Assembly (NCBI GenBank): GCA_001971685.1
Contig: CP019326.1
Span: 310,001 to 374,000, forward strand
DNA length: 64,000 nt
Origin: Halomonas sp. 1513
GTDB lineage: Bacteria; Pseudomonadota; Gammaproteobacteria; Pseudomonadales; Halomonadaceae
Direction of reading: 5' to 3'
Every line of letters begins with the position of its first letter. Within the stretch, counting starts at the first letter, position 1. The position numbers were made by a program, and so were the translations under genes. Below are positions 8,263 to 16,923 of this stretch, piece after piece. The notes under the pieces are model-generated. The model had not been told where the DNA came from. It was given only the letters and a program-made list of their open reading frames with translations, and did no database searches.

Positions 8263-8655
8263 ATGGCCATTTCAAACTTTGCCGACCTGCTCTCCGAAGC
8301 GCGTAAACAGCCCGAGCCGCAGCGCCTGCTGTTGGTGTGCACTCGGGCCGAACTACCCGACTACCCCAGCGAAGAGCAGCGCCGCCGCTTCGAGCAGGGC
8401 GAGGGCGGGGCACTGACACCGGTCACCTGTGTCGACAGGACCCCCGAGGAGCTCAGCGACATGGCCACCTTCGTCGAGCAGTCGCGTGAGACTGGCCAGG
8501 ACTGGGACCTCGTCTTCGCGGCTGCCATGGCCGATCCCGGCGATGATGGGATCATTGAGCAGCAGTTGCGGCGCATGGTGGAGTCGCTGCAGATGGGCAG
8601 TATCGAGTCCTTCCTGGCCTTCAATCGTCGCGGTGAGGTGGTGAGCTTCCAGTGA
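8263..8655 (+). CDS. Conserved protein of unknown function (family often misnamed ribonucleotide reductase subunit alpha)
   Basis: A 130-residue acidic protein starting MAISNFADLLSEARKQPEPQ, with AAGGAG at 8251-8256 ahead of the ATG. I recognise the pattern (QPEPQRLLxV, FEQGEGGALxPxxCVDxTPEEL, VESLQMGSIESFLAFN) as a conserved family in Pseudomonas and Halomonas that databases sometimes label ribonucleotide reductase subunit alpha. Nothing in the sequence supports a reductase activity: no radical-site or active-site cysteine motifs are present, only one or two cysteines. It stands alone between divergent hmp and nnrS. Confidence 0.7.
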   Translation: MAISNFADLLSEARKQPEPQRLLLVCTRAELPDYPSEEQRRRFEQGEGGALTPVTCVDRTPEELSDMATFVEQSRETGQDWDLVFAAAMADPGDDGIIEQQLRRMVESLQMGSIESFLAFNRRGEVVSFQ

Positions 8656-8770
8656 CCCTGCCGGCGTCTCAGCAGGCCCAAGCAGTGCGGGCCCGGCAAG
8701 CGCCTGAGCGCTCGGCGAACCGGGACAAGACCCGCACCGGCCGCTGACATGCTGCTGATAAGAAGTATTC

Positions 8771-8784
8771 TTGATGCCTGTCAT
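8771..8784. promoter_or_regulatory. FNR/DNR-type box upstream of nnrS
   Basis: TTGAT-GCCT-GTCAT, 56 bp before the nnrS start. NnrS genes are classic targets of NO-responsive DNR/NNR regulators, and a DNR-like gene is present at 30145. Confidence 0.55.
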
Positions 8785-8840
8785 GGTTCCGGCGTTGTCG
8801 GGCGAGGCACAATGGGGAAAGTCCAAGTGCAACTGTCGGG

Positions 8841-10046
8841 ATGCCTGCCATGACCTTACCCCCACCCGAGCCGTCCGGGGCGCCCATTGCCCGGCTCGCT
8901 TTTCGCCCGTTCTTCCTGCTGGCCTCGCTGTTCGGGGTGCTGTCGCTGATGGTGTGGCTCGCCTTCTGGCACGGCGGTTTGCTGCTGCGTCCCCACGGAG
9001 GCTCGATGTGGTGGCACCAGCACGAGATGCTCTTTGGGTTTGGCGCGGCCGTGGTGGTGGGGTTTTTGCTGACCGCAGCACAGAACTGGACCGGGCAGCG
9101 CAGCCTGCAGGGCTGGCTTCTGCTGGGACTGGTCGGCGTCTGGCTAGCCGCGCGGCTGCTGCTTGCGTTTCCCATGGGGCTGCCGGCTGGGCTTTTGATG
9201 GTCATCGACCTGGCCTTCCTGCCGCTGGCCGCGCTAGCCCTGGGGCAGATGGTGCTGGCGGTTCGTCAGTGGCGCAACCTGGTGTTCGTGCCCATCCTGC
9301 TGCTGCTGGCGGTGGCCAACCTGGCCATGCACATCGGGGTAATGCGCGGGCAGTGGCTGCTGATCCGCGAAGGCGGCTATCTTGCGGTGTTGCTGATCGC
9401 CGCCCTGATGGTGATGCTCGGTGGCCGTGTGATCCCCTTCTTTACCTCGCGCAAGCTGGGACGCCAGCGGCCAGCCGACTGGCCGATGCTCGAGCGTCTC
9501 TCGCTGTGGTCCATCTACGCCGTGGTGCTGGTGCAGCTGGCAATTCTGCTCTCGATCGAGCTGCCGCCCGGTCTGCTGGGGTGGGCCATGCTGGTGGCCG
9601 CTGGCGCCAATGGCGTGCGGCTTGCGCGCTGGGAAGGGTGGCGGACCCTGCATGAACCCCTGCTGTGGGGGTTGCATTTTAGCTACGCCTTCATCGTGGT
9701 AGGACTGGTGATGTGGGCCCTTGCTCATACTGGCGTATTTCGGGTGGAGTTGGCTGTCCACGCGCTGGCCATCGGTGGCATCGGCAGCATGATGCTGGCG
9801 ATGATGGCCCGGGTCGCCCTCGGCCATACCGGGCGGGAGATTCGCACCCTGCCAGGCATCGGGATCGGGCTCATGCTGATGTTTGCAGGGGCGCTGCTGC
9901 GCTCGCCAGTGCTGGCGATGTTCCCGCAGATCACGCACTGGACCTACAGCGTCAGCATCCTGTTCTGGTGCATCGCTTTTCTGATCTTCCTGTTTCACTA
10001 CACGGTACCGCTGCTGACCACTCGCGTGGACGGCAAGGACGGCTAA
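8841..10046 (+). CDS. nnrS: NnrS family haem-copper membrane protein
   Basis: Integral membrane protein of about 12 helices linked to nitric-oxide stress tolerance in denitrifiers. The N-terminal RLAFRPFFLLASLFGVL, the WHQHEMLFGF motif and the later VHALAIGGIGSMMLAMM with ALGHTGR are characteristic of the family. At 401 residues the length is typical. The second ATG (8850) could also serve as start. It heads a short plus-strand run with the SirB2-like gene and the CMD-domain gene. A DNR-type box lies upstream. Confidence 0.92.
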   Translation: MPAMTLPPPEPSGAPIARLAFRPFFLLASLFGVLSLMVWLAFWHGGLLLRPHGGSMWWHQHEMLFGFGAAVVVGFLLTAAQNWTGQRSLQGWLLLGLVGVWLAARLLLAFPMGLPAGLLMVIDLAFLPLAALALGQMVLAVRQWRNLVFVPILLLLAVANLAMHIGVMRGQWLLIREGGYLAVLLIAALMVMLGGRVIPFFTSRKLGRQRPADWPMLERLSLWSIYAVVLVQLAILLSIELPPGLLGWAMLVAAGANGVRLARWEGWRTLHEPLLWGLHFSYAFIVVGLVMWALAHTGVFRVELAVHALAIGGIGSMMLAMMARVALGHTGREIRTLPGIGIGLMLMFAGALLRSPVLAMFPQITHWTYSVSILFWCIAFLIFLFHYTVPLLTTRVDGKDG

Positions 10047-10065
10047 GCTTTCTGCGAGGTCCGAG

Positions 10066-10461
10066 ATGATCGAGCACTACTTCCTGATCAAGCACCTGCA
10101 CATCACCGCCGCAACGCTCAGCCTGGCGCTGTTCGCGCTGAGGGCCTGGTGGTCGGTACGCGAGTCGCCCTGGCTGCAGCGCCGCTGGGTGAAGGTGCTG
10201 CCGCATATCAACGACACTCTGCTGCTGGCCCTCGGTGTGCTGCTGATGGTCATGCTGCGGATGTGGCCCCATCAGCATCCCTGGCTAGCCGCCAAGCTGA
10301 TCGCCTTGCTTGTCTACATCGGCCTTGGCACGCTGGCGATCAAGCGCGGGCGAAGCCCCGCCGTGCGCGGCGGCGCGGCGATAGCTGCAATGGCTGCCTT
10401 CGTCTATATGCTGGGGGCGGCACTGCAAAAGAGCCCGCTCTCCTGGTTGGCGGTCGCCTGA
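10066..10461 (+). CDS. SirB family small membrane protein
   Basis: A 131-residue protein with four predicted membrane helices, starting MIEHYFLIKHLHITAATLSL. The conserved histidines in KHLHI, LPHIND and PHQHPWLAAK match the SirB/SirB2 family. The biochemical role is not known. It starts 19 bp after nnrS, so it is probably co-transcribed and co-regulated by the upstream DNR-type box. Confidence 0.75.
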   Translation: MIEHYFLIKHLHITAATLSLALFALRAWWSVRESPWLQRRWVKVLPHINDTLLLALGVLLMVMLRMWPHQHPWLAAKLIALLVYIGLGTLAIKRGRSPAVRGGAAIAAMAAFVYMLGAALQKSPLSWLAVA

Positions 10462-10543
10462 GGCAGGATATGACTCGTGCAACCGGCACTCCATGTTCTT
10501 GCGGCTATACTGCCGGACACCCCATCACACAAGGAGCGATTCG

Positions 10544-10861
10544 ATGAGCCAAGAGCAACTTCCCTCCGGCGCGGGCAAGGTCGCCGAGCAATACCCCGAG
10601 GTGTGGAGCGCCTACGCGGAGTTGGGTAAAGCATGCGCCGAGGCCGGCCCCTTGGATGAGCGAACGCGCCGGCTGGTCAAGCTGGCACTCGCCGTGGGTG
10701 CGCGCTCCGAGGGGGCGGTGCACTCCCATGCCCGCCGCGGCCTGGAGGAGGGCGAGTCCCCCGAGGCGCTGAAGCAGGTGGCCATGCTGGCCATTCCGAC
10801 CCTGGGGCTGCCAGCAGGCGTGGCATCACTGACCTGGATAGAAGACCTCACCGAGGGCTGA
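10544..10861 (+). CDS. Carboxymuconolactone-decarboxylase (AhpD-like) family protein
   Basis: A 105-residue all-helical protein of the CMD/AhpD fold. LDERTRRLVKLALAVG and EGAVHSHARRGLEEGESPEALKQVA are typical. The usual AhpD CxxC redox pair is absent (the helix reads EGAVHSH), so a peroxidase-coupled thiol activity is unlikely and the function is open. I start it at ATG 10544 because AAGGAG precedes it at 10531-10536. The frame is open further upstream without a ribosome site. Confidence 0.75.
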   Translation: MSQEQLPSGAGKVAEQYPEVWSAYAELGKACAEAGPLDERTRRLVKLALAVGARSEGAVHSHARRGLEEGESPEALKQVAMLAIPTLGLPAGVASLTWIEDLTEG

Positions 10862-10870
10862 TTTCCCACC

Positions 10871-10890
10871 GCCGGCAGTGCGCTGCCGGC
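10871..10890. terminator. Hairpin between convergent genes
   Basis: GCCGGCAG-TGCG-CTGCCGGC, a perfect 8-bp stem with TTGTAT after it on the plus strand, between the convergent CMD-domain gene and the transporter gene. The T tract is short. Confidence 0.5.
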
Positions 10891-10950
10891 TTGTATCCCC
10901 TGACGTGTGAGATGAGCCCCGCGGTGTTGCCCTGGGCGTTATGGCTCAGC

Positions 10951-12234
10951 TCAGACTTCCCGGATCTTGGAATTGACCACCGTGGGTTGGTGATACGCGT
11001 CGCGAGTAAAGATCGGCATGCGTCGCTCGGTCCACCACATCCAGATGATCGATACCAGGGTCACGCCGAAGCAGAGCATCCACACCGATGTGGCGACGCC
11101 GGTGTAGTCGACCAGTGCGCCGAACATGATCGGTAGAAGGAAGCCACCGACACCGCCCGCCAGGCCGACAATGCCGGAGACCAGGCCAAGATTGCGGTCG
11201 AACTCGTCAGACAGGTACTTGAACACCGAGGCTTTGCCGATGCCCCAGGCGATGCCCACCACGAACAGCGCCAGCGTGAACAGCCAGATCGGAATGCCAA
11301 AGCCGAACTCGATGGTGCCCTCGCCACCAGCGGCCTGCACCGCGTACTGGGTCTCCGGGTAGGACATGATGAACAGTGCGATCAGGCTGGCCCACATACA
11401 GGCCCAGGTCACGGTGTGGGCGCCGAAGCGGTCCGAGAGCCAGCCGCCGAAGGCACGTACCACCCCGGAAGGCAGCACGAAGATGGTGGCGATCAGCGCC
11501 GCCAGCTGGATGCCCATGCCGTACTCGTTCATGTAGTAACGGGTCAGCCACAGCGACACGCCCACATAGCCACCGAACACCACCGAGTAGTACTGGCAGT
11601 ACTTCCATACCTTGGGGTCGCGCAGCACGGCAACCTGCTCGCTCAGCGAGGGGCGGTCGGGGTTGCGGTGCGCCGGATCGGAAAAGGTGAAGAACCAGAA
11701 GAGGACGGCGGTAATGAGCATGATCGCCGCATAGATATTGGGCACTGCCTGCCAGCCGAGCAAGATGATCACCGTCGGGGCAATGTACTTGGTCACGGCG
11801 GCCCCGGCGTTGCCAGCGCCGAAGATCCCCATGGCCAGCCCCTGGCGGTCGCGATCAAACCACTTGGCGGTGTAGGTGATGCCAACCGAGAAGCCACTGC
11901 CGGCCAACCCGACCACGGCGCCAAGCAGGATCAGTTGCCAGAACTGGGTCGCGAACTGCACCGCCCAGATGGCCGGTACCGTAGCCAGCATCAGTGCCAT
12001 GAATACCGGCCGTCCGCCGATACGGTCAGTCAAGGCTCCCAGAGGCAGGCGCATCAGTGCGCCAGTCAGGATGGGCACCGATGTCAGCAGCCCGAACTGG
12101 GTGCCGTTGAGGTCGAGCTCTTCGGCGATAGGTACGCCGATCTCGCCGAACATGGTCCACACCATGAAGCACATGGTGAAGGCGAAGGTATTGGCGGTGA
12201 GAACCGAGTACTGCTTGAAGCGTACAGTTGCCAT
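10951..12234 (-). CDS. narK: NarK-type nitrate/nitrite MFS transporter (copy 1)
   Basis: A 12-helix major-facilitator transporter of the NNP family that imports nitrate or exchanges nitrate for nitrite at the inner membrane. Visible motifs are the G-rich NNP signature GLAGSGFSVGITYTAKWF and the second one GLAGGVGGFLLPIMFG, with LPLGALTDRIGGR as the MFS loop. I choose ATG 12234 (MATVRFKQYSVL), which has AGGGGG upstream; an in-frame extension to 12279 lacks a ribosome site. 427 residues. It follows the second transporter by 57 bp on the same strand. The NarK1 (proton symport) subtype is inferred from length. Confidence 0.85.
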   Translation of the reverse strand: MATVRFKQYSVLTANTFAFTMCFMVWTMFGEIGVPIAEELDLNGTQFGLLTSVPILTGALMRLPLGALTDRIGGRPVFMALMLATVPAIWAVQFATQFWQLILLGAVVGLAGSGFSVGITYTAKWFDRDRQGLAMGIFGAGNAGAAVTKYIAPTVIILLGWQAVPNIYAAIMLITAVLFWFFTFSDPAHRNPDRPSLSEQVAVLRDPKVWKYCQYYSVVFGGYVGVSLWLTRYYMNEYGMGIQLAALIATIFVLPSGVVRAFGGWLSDRFGAHTVTWACMWASLIALFIMSYPETQYAVQAAGGEGTIEFGFGIPIWLFTLALFVVGIAWGIGKASVFKYLSDEFDRNLGLVSGIVGLAGGVGGFLLPIMFGALVDYTGVATSVWMLCFGVTLVSIIWMWWTERRMPIFTRDAYHQPTVVNSKIREV

Positions 12235-12291
12235 GCTGCCCCCTGCTAGCGATGCCGGTGACCGGCCAGAGCCGGCCATCGGGGCGAGGTG

Positions 12292-13797
12292 TTACGGTGA
12301 GGCTCTGCCTTCGGCCTTGAGCTGCTCCTGCTCGGCGATCATCCGGTCCACGGAAGAAATGTGGTACTCCTCAGCGAAGGCGTTCTCTGGCTCCTTGAGC
12401 CAGATGAAGCAGACCAGCCAGCTGAAGAAGGCGCCCGTCGCCAAGATATAGAAGAACTGGGTCGGGGTGACGAAGGTGAAGATGGTCAGATAGACCACCG
12501 CCCCCACGTTGCCGTAGGCCCCGGCCATGCCGGAAATCTGGCCGGTGATACGGCGTTTGATCGATGGGATGATGCCGAAGGTGGCTCCCTCGGAGCCTTG
12601 CACGAAAAAGGAGGTGAAGATGGTGATAGCGATCGCCACGATCAGTGGCCAGCTAGCATTCATCATCGCCATCAGGGTGAAACCGATGCCGATGCCGAAC
12701 ATGTAGCTGAGCATCACGAAGCGGCGATTGCCCATGCGGTCCGAAACGGCCCCTCCCATCGGACGCGCCACCAGGTTGACGAAGGCAAACGAGGCTGCGA
12801 TCAGGCCTGCGGCGGCGGCGGACAGTCCCCAGGTCTGCTCGAAGAACATCGGCAGCATGGAGATCACCGCGAGTTCGGCGCCGAAGTTGGCGAAGTAGGT
12901 GGTGTTTAGTGCCGCCACGCTATTGAAGTGGTACTTGTCGTCATCCGGTACCCCCTTCTTCAGGATCGGCACGTTGACGCGGATGATCTGTACCACCTGG
13001 TAGACGACCACGGCGAGGATGGCCAGGTAGGCGAAGACGGCGGTGGTGGTGGACATGAAGCCCATGTCCTGGATACGCCATACCAGGATGGCCAGGCAGC
13101 CCACCAGTGGGATGGTCCACAGGATCAGCTTGATCATGTCGGCCCAGGTGCTCACCTCCATGGCCAGCGCCTTGCGGGTCTTGCGGTGTGAAGTGGCATC
13201 TGGACCATCGCTGATGGCGAACCAGTAATAGATGCCGTAGGCAGCCATCACCAAGGCGCTTTGCGCGATCGCCCAGCGCCAGCCCTCGTCGCCGCCGTAC
13301 CAGACGAGGGCGATGGTGGGCAGGGTCATGGCAGCGGCGGCAGAGCCGAAGTTGCCCCAGCCGGCGTAGAAGCCCTCGGCGAAACCGATATGCTTGGGCT
13401 TGAACCACAGCGCGGTCATGTGGATACCGACCACGAAGCTGGCGCCGATAGAGCTCAGGACCAGGCGCGCGACCAGCAGCTGGGTCATGGTATTGCCGAA
13501 TGCGAAGGCCAGGGCGGGCACCGCCATCGTCACCATCAGGATGGAGAAGACTCGCCGGGGCCCGAAGCGGTCAAGAGCCATGCCGACGATGATCCGTGCC
13601 GGAATGGTCAGGGCCACGTTGGCGATGGCGAAGAGGCGGATATGGTCCTGGGTCAGCCAGTCAATGTCGCGCAGCATGCTTGTGGCCAGCGGCGCCATGT
13701 TGAACCAGACGTAAAAGGTGATGAAGAAGGCGATCCAGGTCAGGTGCAGGGCCTTGATCTCCGGGGAACGTACCTTGAACAGGTCGGCGACTTTCAT
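12292..13797 (-). CDS. NarK-type nitrate/nitrite MFS transporter (copy 2)
   Basis: A 501-residue MFS protein starting MKVADLFKVRSPEIKALHLTW. It has the NNP signature region (WGNFGSAAAAMTLP, and later GMAGAYGNVGAVVYL) and a longer central loop than copy 1. Its nitrate-binding arginine candidates lie in IPARIIVGMALDRFGPRR. In several denitrifiers NarK1 and NarK2 types are paired or fused, and these two adjacent genes look like the unfused version. The NarK2-like label is inference; the transporter family is clear. Confidence 0.85.
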   Translation of the reverse strand: MKVADLFKVRSPEIKALHLTWIAFFITFYVWFNMAPLATSMLRDIDWLTQDHIRLFAIANVALTIPARIIVGMALDRFGPRRVFSILMVTMAVPALAFAFGNTMTQLLVARLVLSSIGASFVVGIHMTALWFKPKHIGFAEGFYAGWGNFGSAAAAMTLPTIALVWYGGDEGWRWAIAQSALVMAAYGIYYWFAISDGPDATSHRKTRKALAMEVSTWADMIKLILWTIPLVGCLAILVWRIQDMGFMSTTTAVFAYLAILAVVVYQVVQIIRVNVPILKKGVPDDDKYHFNSVAALNTTYFANFGAELAVISMLPMFFEQTWGLSAAAAGLIAASFAFVNLVARPMGGAVSDRMGNRRFVMLSYMFGIGIGFTLMAMMNASWPLIVAIAITIFTSFFVQGSEGATFGIIPSIKRRITGQISGMAGAYGNVGAVVYLTIFTFVTPTQFFYILATGAFFSWLVCFIWLKEPENAFAEEYHISSVDRMIAEQEQLKAEGRASP

Positions 13798-13855
13798 GGT
13801 GAAATCATCCTATTAAAGAAGGACGTGATGACGGTGGCTAATCGATGCGTCCGTC

Positions 13856-14314
13856 TCATGGGCTCGGGAAGATCAGCAGCGGCACCTCGACGCGTCTGGC
13901 CAGGAAAGAGCTGACGCTGCCGAAGGTCATGTAGTCGAGCTCATCGACGAAGTAGCTCAGCGATTGCGCGATAATGCCCCCGTCGGGCTTCTGGCTGTGG
14001 CGAGCTATCACCAGCAGGTCGGGCTGGAGACTGCGAGTCGCATGAAGCAGCTGCTTGCGGGCGTCACCCTCCGCCATGTGGGTCTGCACGGCGAAGCCTT
14101 CGTTCTCGGCGAATGTCTTCGCTTCTGCCAAGGCTGCGTGCAATTCCTCGACCTCCTCCTGGAAGAGATCCTCATTGGCGTCGGTGGAGTGCCGGGGGTT
14201 CTCGGCAACGGCAACAAGCATCAGCGTCGGGACATTGCAGCGGAACATCTCCACGGCCTGGGCCAAGGCGAGCTTGGCGTTACGCGAGCCGTCATAGGCG
14301 AGCATGATCTTCAT
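13856..14314 (-). CDS. Universal stress protein (UspA family)
   Basis: A 152-residue single Usp domain starting MKIMLAYDGSRNAKLALAQAV. The C-terminal part has the ATP-binding pattern ending in FGSVSSFLARRVEVPLLIF. Usp genes near FNR/NarL-regulated loci are common in Pseudomonas and relatives, where they aid anaerobic survival. It sits between two nitrate transporter genes on the same strand, so co-regulation with nitrate uptake is likely. The exact role is unknown. Confidence 0.85.
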   Translation of the reverse strand: MKIMLAYDGSRNAKLALAQAVEMFRCNVPTLMLVAVAENPRHSTDANEDLFQEEVEELHAALAEAKTFAENEGFAVQTHMAEGDARKQLLHATRSLQPDLLVIARHSQKPDGGIIAQSLSYFVDELDYMTFGSVSSFLARRVEVPLLIFPSP

Positions 14315-14378
14315 GGTGCACCTTGCGTGTGTAGGGGGGAGGCGACCTAGGCGGCCGCCTTGCCGAATGCAGGAATTG

Positions 14379-15974
14379 TCATGGGTTCTTCACGTAGGCG
14401 TTCTTGCGCAGGTAGAACCACCAGTTGATCACCAGGCAAATCGCATAGAAGGCTGCGAATCCGTACATGGCAACCTCGGGGGATCCCGCCCGAATCTGGT
14501 TGCCGATCATCACCGGCGCGATAAAGGAGCCGTAGCCCGCTACTGCAGCCGTCCAGCCCAGCACCGGTCCCTTTTTCTGGGCATCGAAGATGAAGCCGAT
14601 GCTGCGGAAGGTGGAGCCATTGCCGATACCGCTGGCGGTAAACAGGACGATGAACAGCAGCATGAATATCCAGAAATACGGGTTGGGGTCGGCGGCGTTA
14701 TAGGCCAGCATCATCACGTAACCGGCTGCGATAGCGGCGACGACCATGACGATGGTGATGACCTGTGTGACAAATGAGCCGCCCAGCTTGTCCGAGACCC
14801 AGCCGCCGATGGGGCGAACCAGGGCGCCAATAAAGGGGCCGATCCAGGACCAGGTCAGCGCGCTGGGGGCATCGGGGTTGGCGACGCGAGTCACACTGCC
14901 GTCTGCGGCAACCTCGACCAAGCTGCCGAAGATGATAGTGATAGAGAGCGGTAGCGCCGCTGAGAAGCCGATGAAGGATCCGAAGGTTAGGATATAGAGC
15001 AGGGTCATCGACCAGGTATGCTTGTCCCTGAAGATGGCGAACTGCTTCTGAATATTTGGCTTGATATCCTCGCCGGGCAAGAGTCGCAGCATGACGAGCG
15101 TCAGCACAACGGTTAGCGGAAGCGCAAGCCACATGTTGAGCCATTCAAGTGCCATTAGACCAAGCACGGTGGCCAGTATTCCGACGCCATAGAGGCCGAG
15201 GATCTTTCCAAAAGCCTGCAAGGGAGTGCCCGGGTTTGGAGTAATGGGGCGCAGGTTATTCATGCCGAACCAGCCAGCGAATGCCAGTGGGATCAGGAAC
15301 AGTAGCCATACGAATCCGGCATTCTGGATCCAGGTGTCGGTGCCTGCTTCTATGCGACCTATCAGGGTGCCGCTTGAACTCTCAAGCGCCAGGGGGGCGC
15401 CGGCAATAGCACCGAAGAGGCCCACTGTCATCACCAGCGGTACTAGAATCTGCATGGTAGTGACCCCGAAATTGCCGAGGCCTGCATTCATGCCAAGGGC
15501 GTAGCCCTGCTGGCTCTTCGGATAGAAGCTTGAGATGTTGCTCATCGAACAGGCGAAGTTGCCGCCACCGATTCCGGAGAGCAGGGCCATTGCCTGGAAT
15601 ATCCAGAAGGGCGTTTCTGGGTTCATCAAGGCGATGCCGGTTCCCAGGGCGGGGATCATCAATAGTGCGGTGGTCAGGAAGATCGTGTTGCGCCCACCGG
15701 CGATACGGATCATGAACGAGGCCGGAATGCGCAGAGTGGCACCGGCGAGGCCGGCAGTAGCGGTCAGAGTGAACAGCTGGTCGGTGGTGAAGGGAAAGCC
15801 AAGATTTTGCATCTGGGTGGTGATCATGCCCCACATCATCCAGACAGCGAACCCCATCAGCAGGCTGGGAATGGAGATCCACAGGTTGCGGTTGGCGACC
15901 CGTTTGCCCTCCCTTTCCCAGAACTCCTGGTTCTCGACATCCCAGTGTTCGATGTCGGCATTCTTCCTGGTCAT
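14379..15974 (-). CDS. NarK/NarU-type nitrate transporter (copy 3)
   Basis: A 531-residue MFS transporter with about 12 helices and a longer N-terminal tail (MTRKNADIEHWDVENQEFWE) that resembles the NarK2 group, whose members begin with an ENxxFWE-like stretch. NNP motifs: GIGGGNFACSMSNISSFYPK and a second G-rich segment, AAVAGYGSFIAPVMI. The start is ATG 15974 behind AAGGGGGT; the in-frame extension to 16037 is not used. A NarL-type 7-2-7 site at 16117 lies about 140 bp upstream. Confidence 0.85.
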   Translation of the reverse strand: MTRKNADIEHWDVENQEFWEREGKRVANRNLWISIPSLLMGFAVWMMWGMITTQMQNLGFPFTTDQLFTLTATAGLAGATLRIPASFMIRIAGGRNTIFLTTALLMIPALGTGIALMNPETPFWIFQAMALLSGIGGGNFACSMSNISSFYPKSQQGYALGMNAGLGNFGVTTMQILVPLVMTVGLFGAIAGAPLALESSSGTLIGRIEAGTDTWIQNAGFVWLLFLIPLAFAGWFGMNNLRPITPNPGTPLQAFGKILGLYGVGILATVLGLMALEWLNMWLALPLTVVLTLVMLRLLPGEDIKPNIQKQFAIFRDKHTWSMTLLYILTFGSFIGFSAALPLSITIIFGSLVEVAADGSVTRVANPDAPSALTWSWIGPFIGALVRPIGGWVSDKLGGSFVTQVITIVMVVAAIAAGYVMMLAYNAADPNPYFWIFMLLFIVLFTASGIGNGSTFRSIGFIFDAQKKGPVLGWTAAVAGYGSFIAPVMIGNQIRAGSPEVAMYGFAAFYAICLVINWWFYLRKNAYVKNP

Positions 15975-16116
15975 GGCGTACCCCCTTGATGTACAGCGCA
16001 GCGCTCGCAGTGCCAGATACCGGTTGACTGGTATCAAGGCATGGAGCTTTGGGGGGAAAGATACGCCTGTGTACGGGGGGGCGAAACGTGGCGAAAAGCG
16101 CCAGATTAGGGCGGTA

Positions 16117-16132
16117 TACCTCCAGGGAGGTA
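16117..16132. promoter_or_regulatory. NarL-type 7-2-7 site
   Basis: TACCTCC-AG-GGAGGTA is two NarL-like heptamers (TACYYMT) in the 7-2-7 inverted arrangement. It lies between narL and transporter copy 3, about 140 bp from the transporter start. Each heptamer deviates from consensus at its last base. Confidence 0.65.
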
Positions 16133-16196
16133 GCAGGGGTTAATTGCCAGGTTTCTGTATTTAAAGAAGTTTCATTGTGATGTCATTAGCCGGGTG

Positions 16197-16212
16197 GGGC
16201 GCGGCGGCGCCC
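16197..16212 (-). terminator. GC-rich hairpin after narL
   Basis: GGGCGC / GCGCCC inverted repeat about 40 bp beyond the narL stop. There is no clear T run, so it may be only a weak terminator. Confidence 0.35.
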
Positions 16213-16251
16213 GGGGAATATTTGGAGGTATCCATACAGAACCGTCGGCGG

Positions 16252-16917
16252 CTAGCGGTCGATGCCTTCCTGTACCGCCCACACGGCTGCTTCCACGCGA
16301 GAGCGCAGGTTGAGCTTCTTGAGTAGATGCTTGACGTGGACCTTTACCGTGCCTTCGGTGATATCCAGCTTACGGGCGATCATCTTGTTGGAAAGGCCGC
16401 CAGCCAGCTCGCGCAGTATTTCGCGCTCGCGCTGAGTCAGGCTGTGTATATCCGGGGCGGCGGGCTGGTTGCGCTGGCTGCGCAGCGCCTCGGCGAGCAG
16501 GGCGGTGAGGCTCTCGCTGATGACCATGCGCCCCAGCGAGGCCTGGCGTAGCTGGCGAATCATCTCCTCGGGGTCCATGTCCTTTAGCAGGTAGCCGTCG
16601 GCGCCTGCCTGCAGGGCATCTACCACGTCCTCCTCCTGGTCGGAGACGGTGAACATCACGACCCTGCCGGCGAAGCCCCTCTCGCGGAGCTGCTTGAGTG
16701 TCTCGATGCCGTTCATGCCGGGCATGTTGAGGTCGAGCAGCACCATATCGGGATCGAGCTCCAACGCCAGGCGGATGCCTGCTTCGGGCTCGCCGGCCTC
16801 TCCGCTCAACGTCATGTCATCCTCCAGCTCGAGCAGCTGGGAGACGCCGCGGCGCAGCAGCGGATGGTCGTCGATGATCAGGATGCTGGCGGGGGTGTTG
16901 GGGGTCTTGGCTGTCAT
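16252..16917 (-). CDS. narL: Nitrate/nitrite response regulator NarL
   Basis: A 221-residue response regulator of the NarL/FixJ family. The receiver domain is residues about 11-127 with acidic pocket IDDHP, phosphoacceptor Asp in [11 protein letters not shown], and Lys in [10 protein letters not shown]. The LuxR-type HTH is [22 protein letters not shown] with recognition helix [17 protein letters not shown], the same recognition-helix words as E. coli NarL. It is 6 bp after narX, so it is translationally linked to its sensor. It should act at the heptamer sites near 16117, 18898 and 20268. Confidence 0.95.
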   Translation of the reverse strand: MTAKTPNTPASILIIDDHPLLRRGVSQLLELEDDMTLSGEAGEPEAGIRLALELDPDMVLLDLNMPGMNGIETLKQLRERGFAGRVVMFTVSDQEEDVVDALQAGADGYLLKDMDPEEMIRQLRQASLGRMVISESLTALLAEALRSQRNQPAAPDIHSLTQREREILRELAGGLSNKMIARKLDITEGTVKVHVKHLLKKLNLRSRVEAAVWAVQEGIDR

Positions 16918-16923
16918 CCTGGT

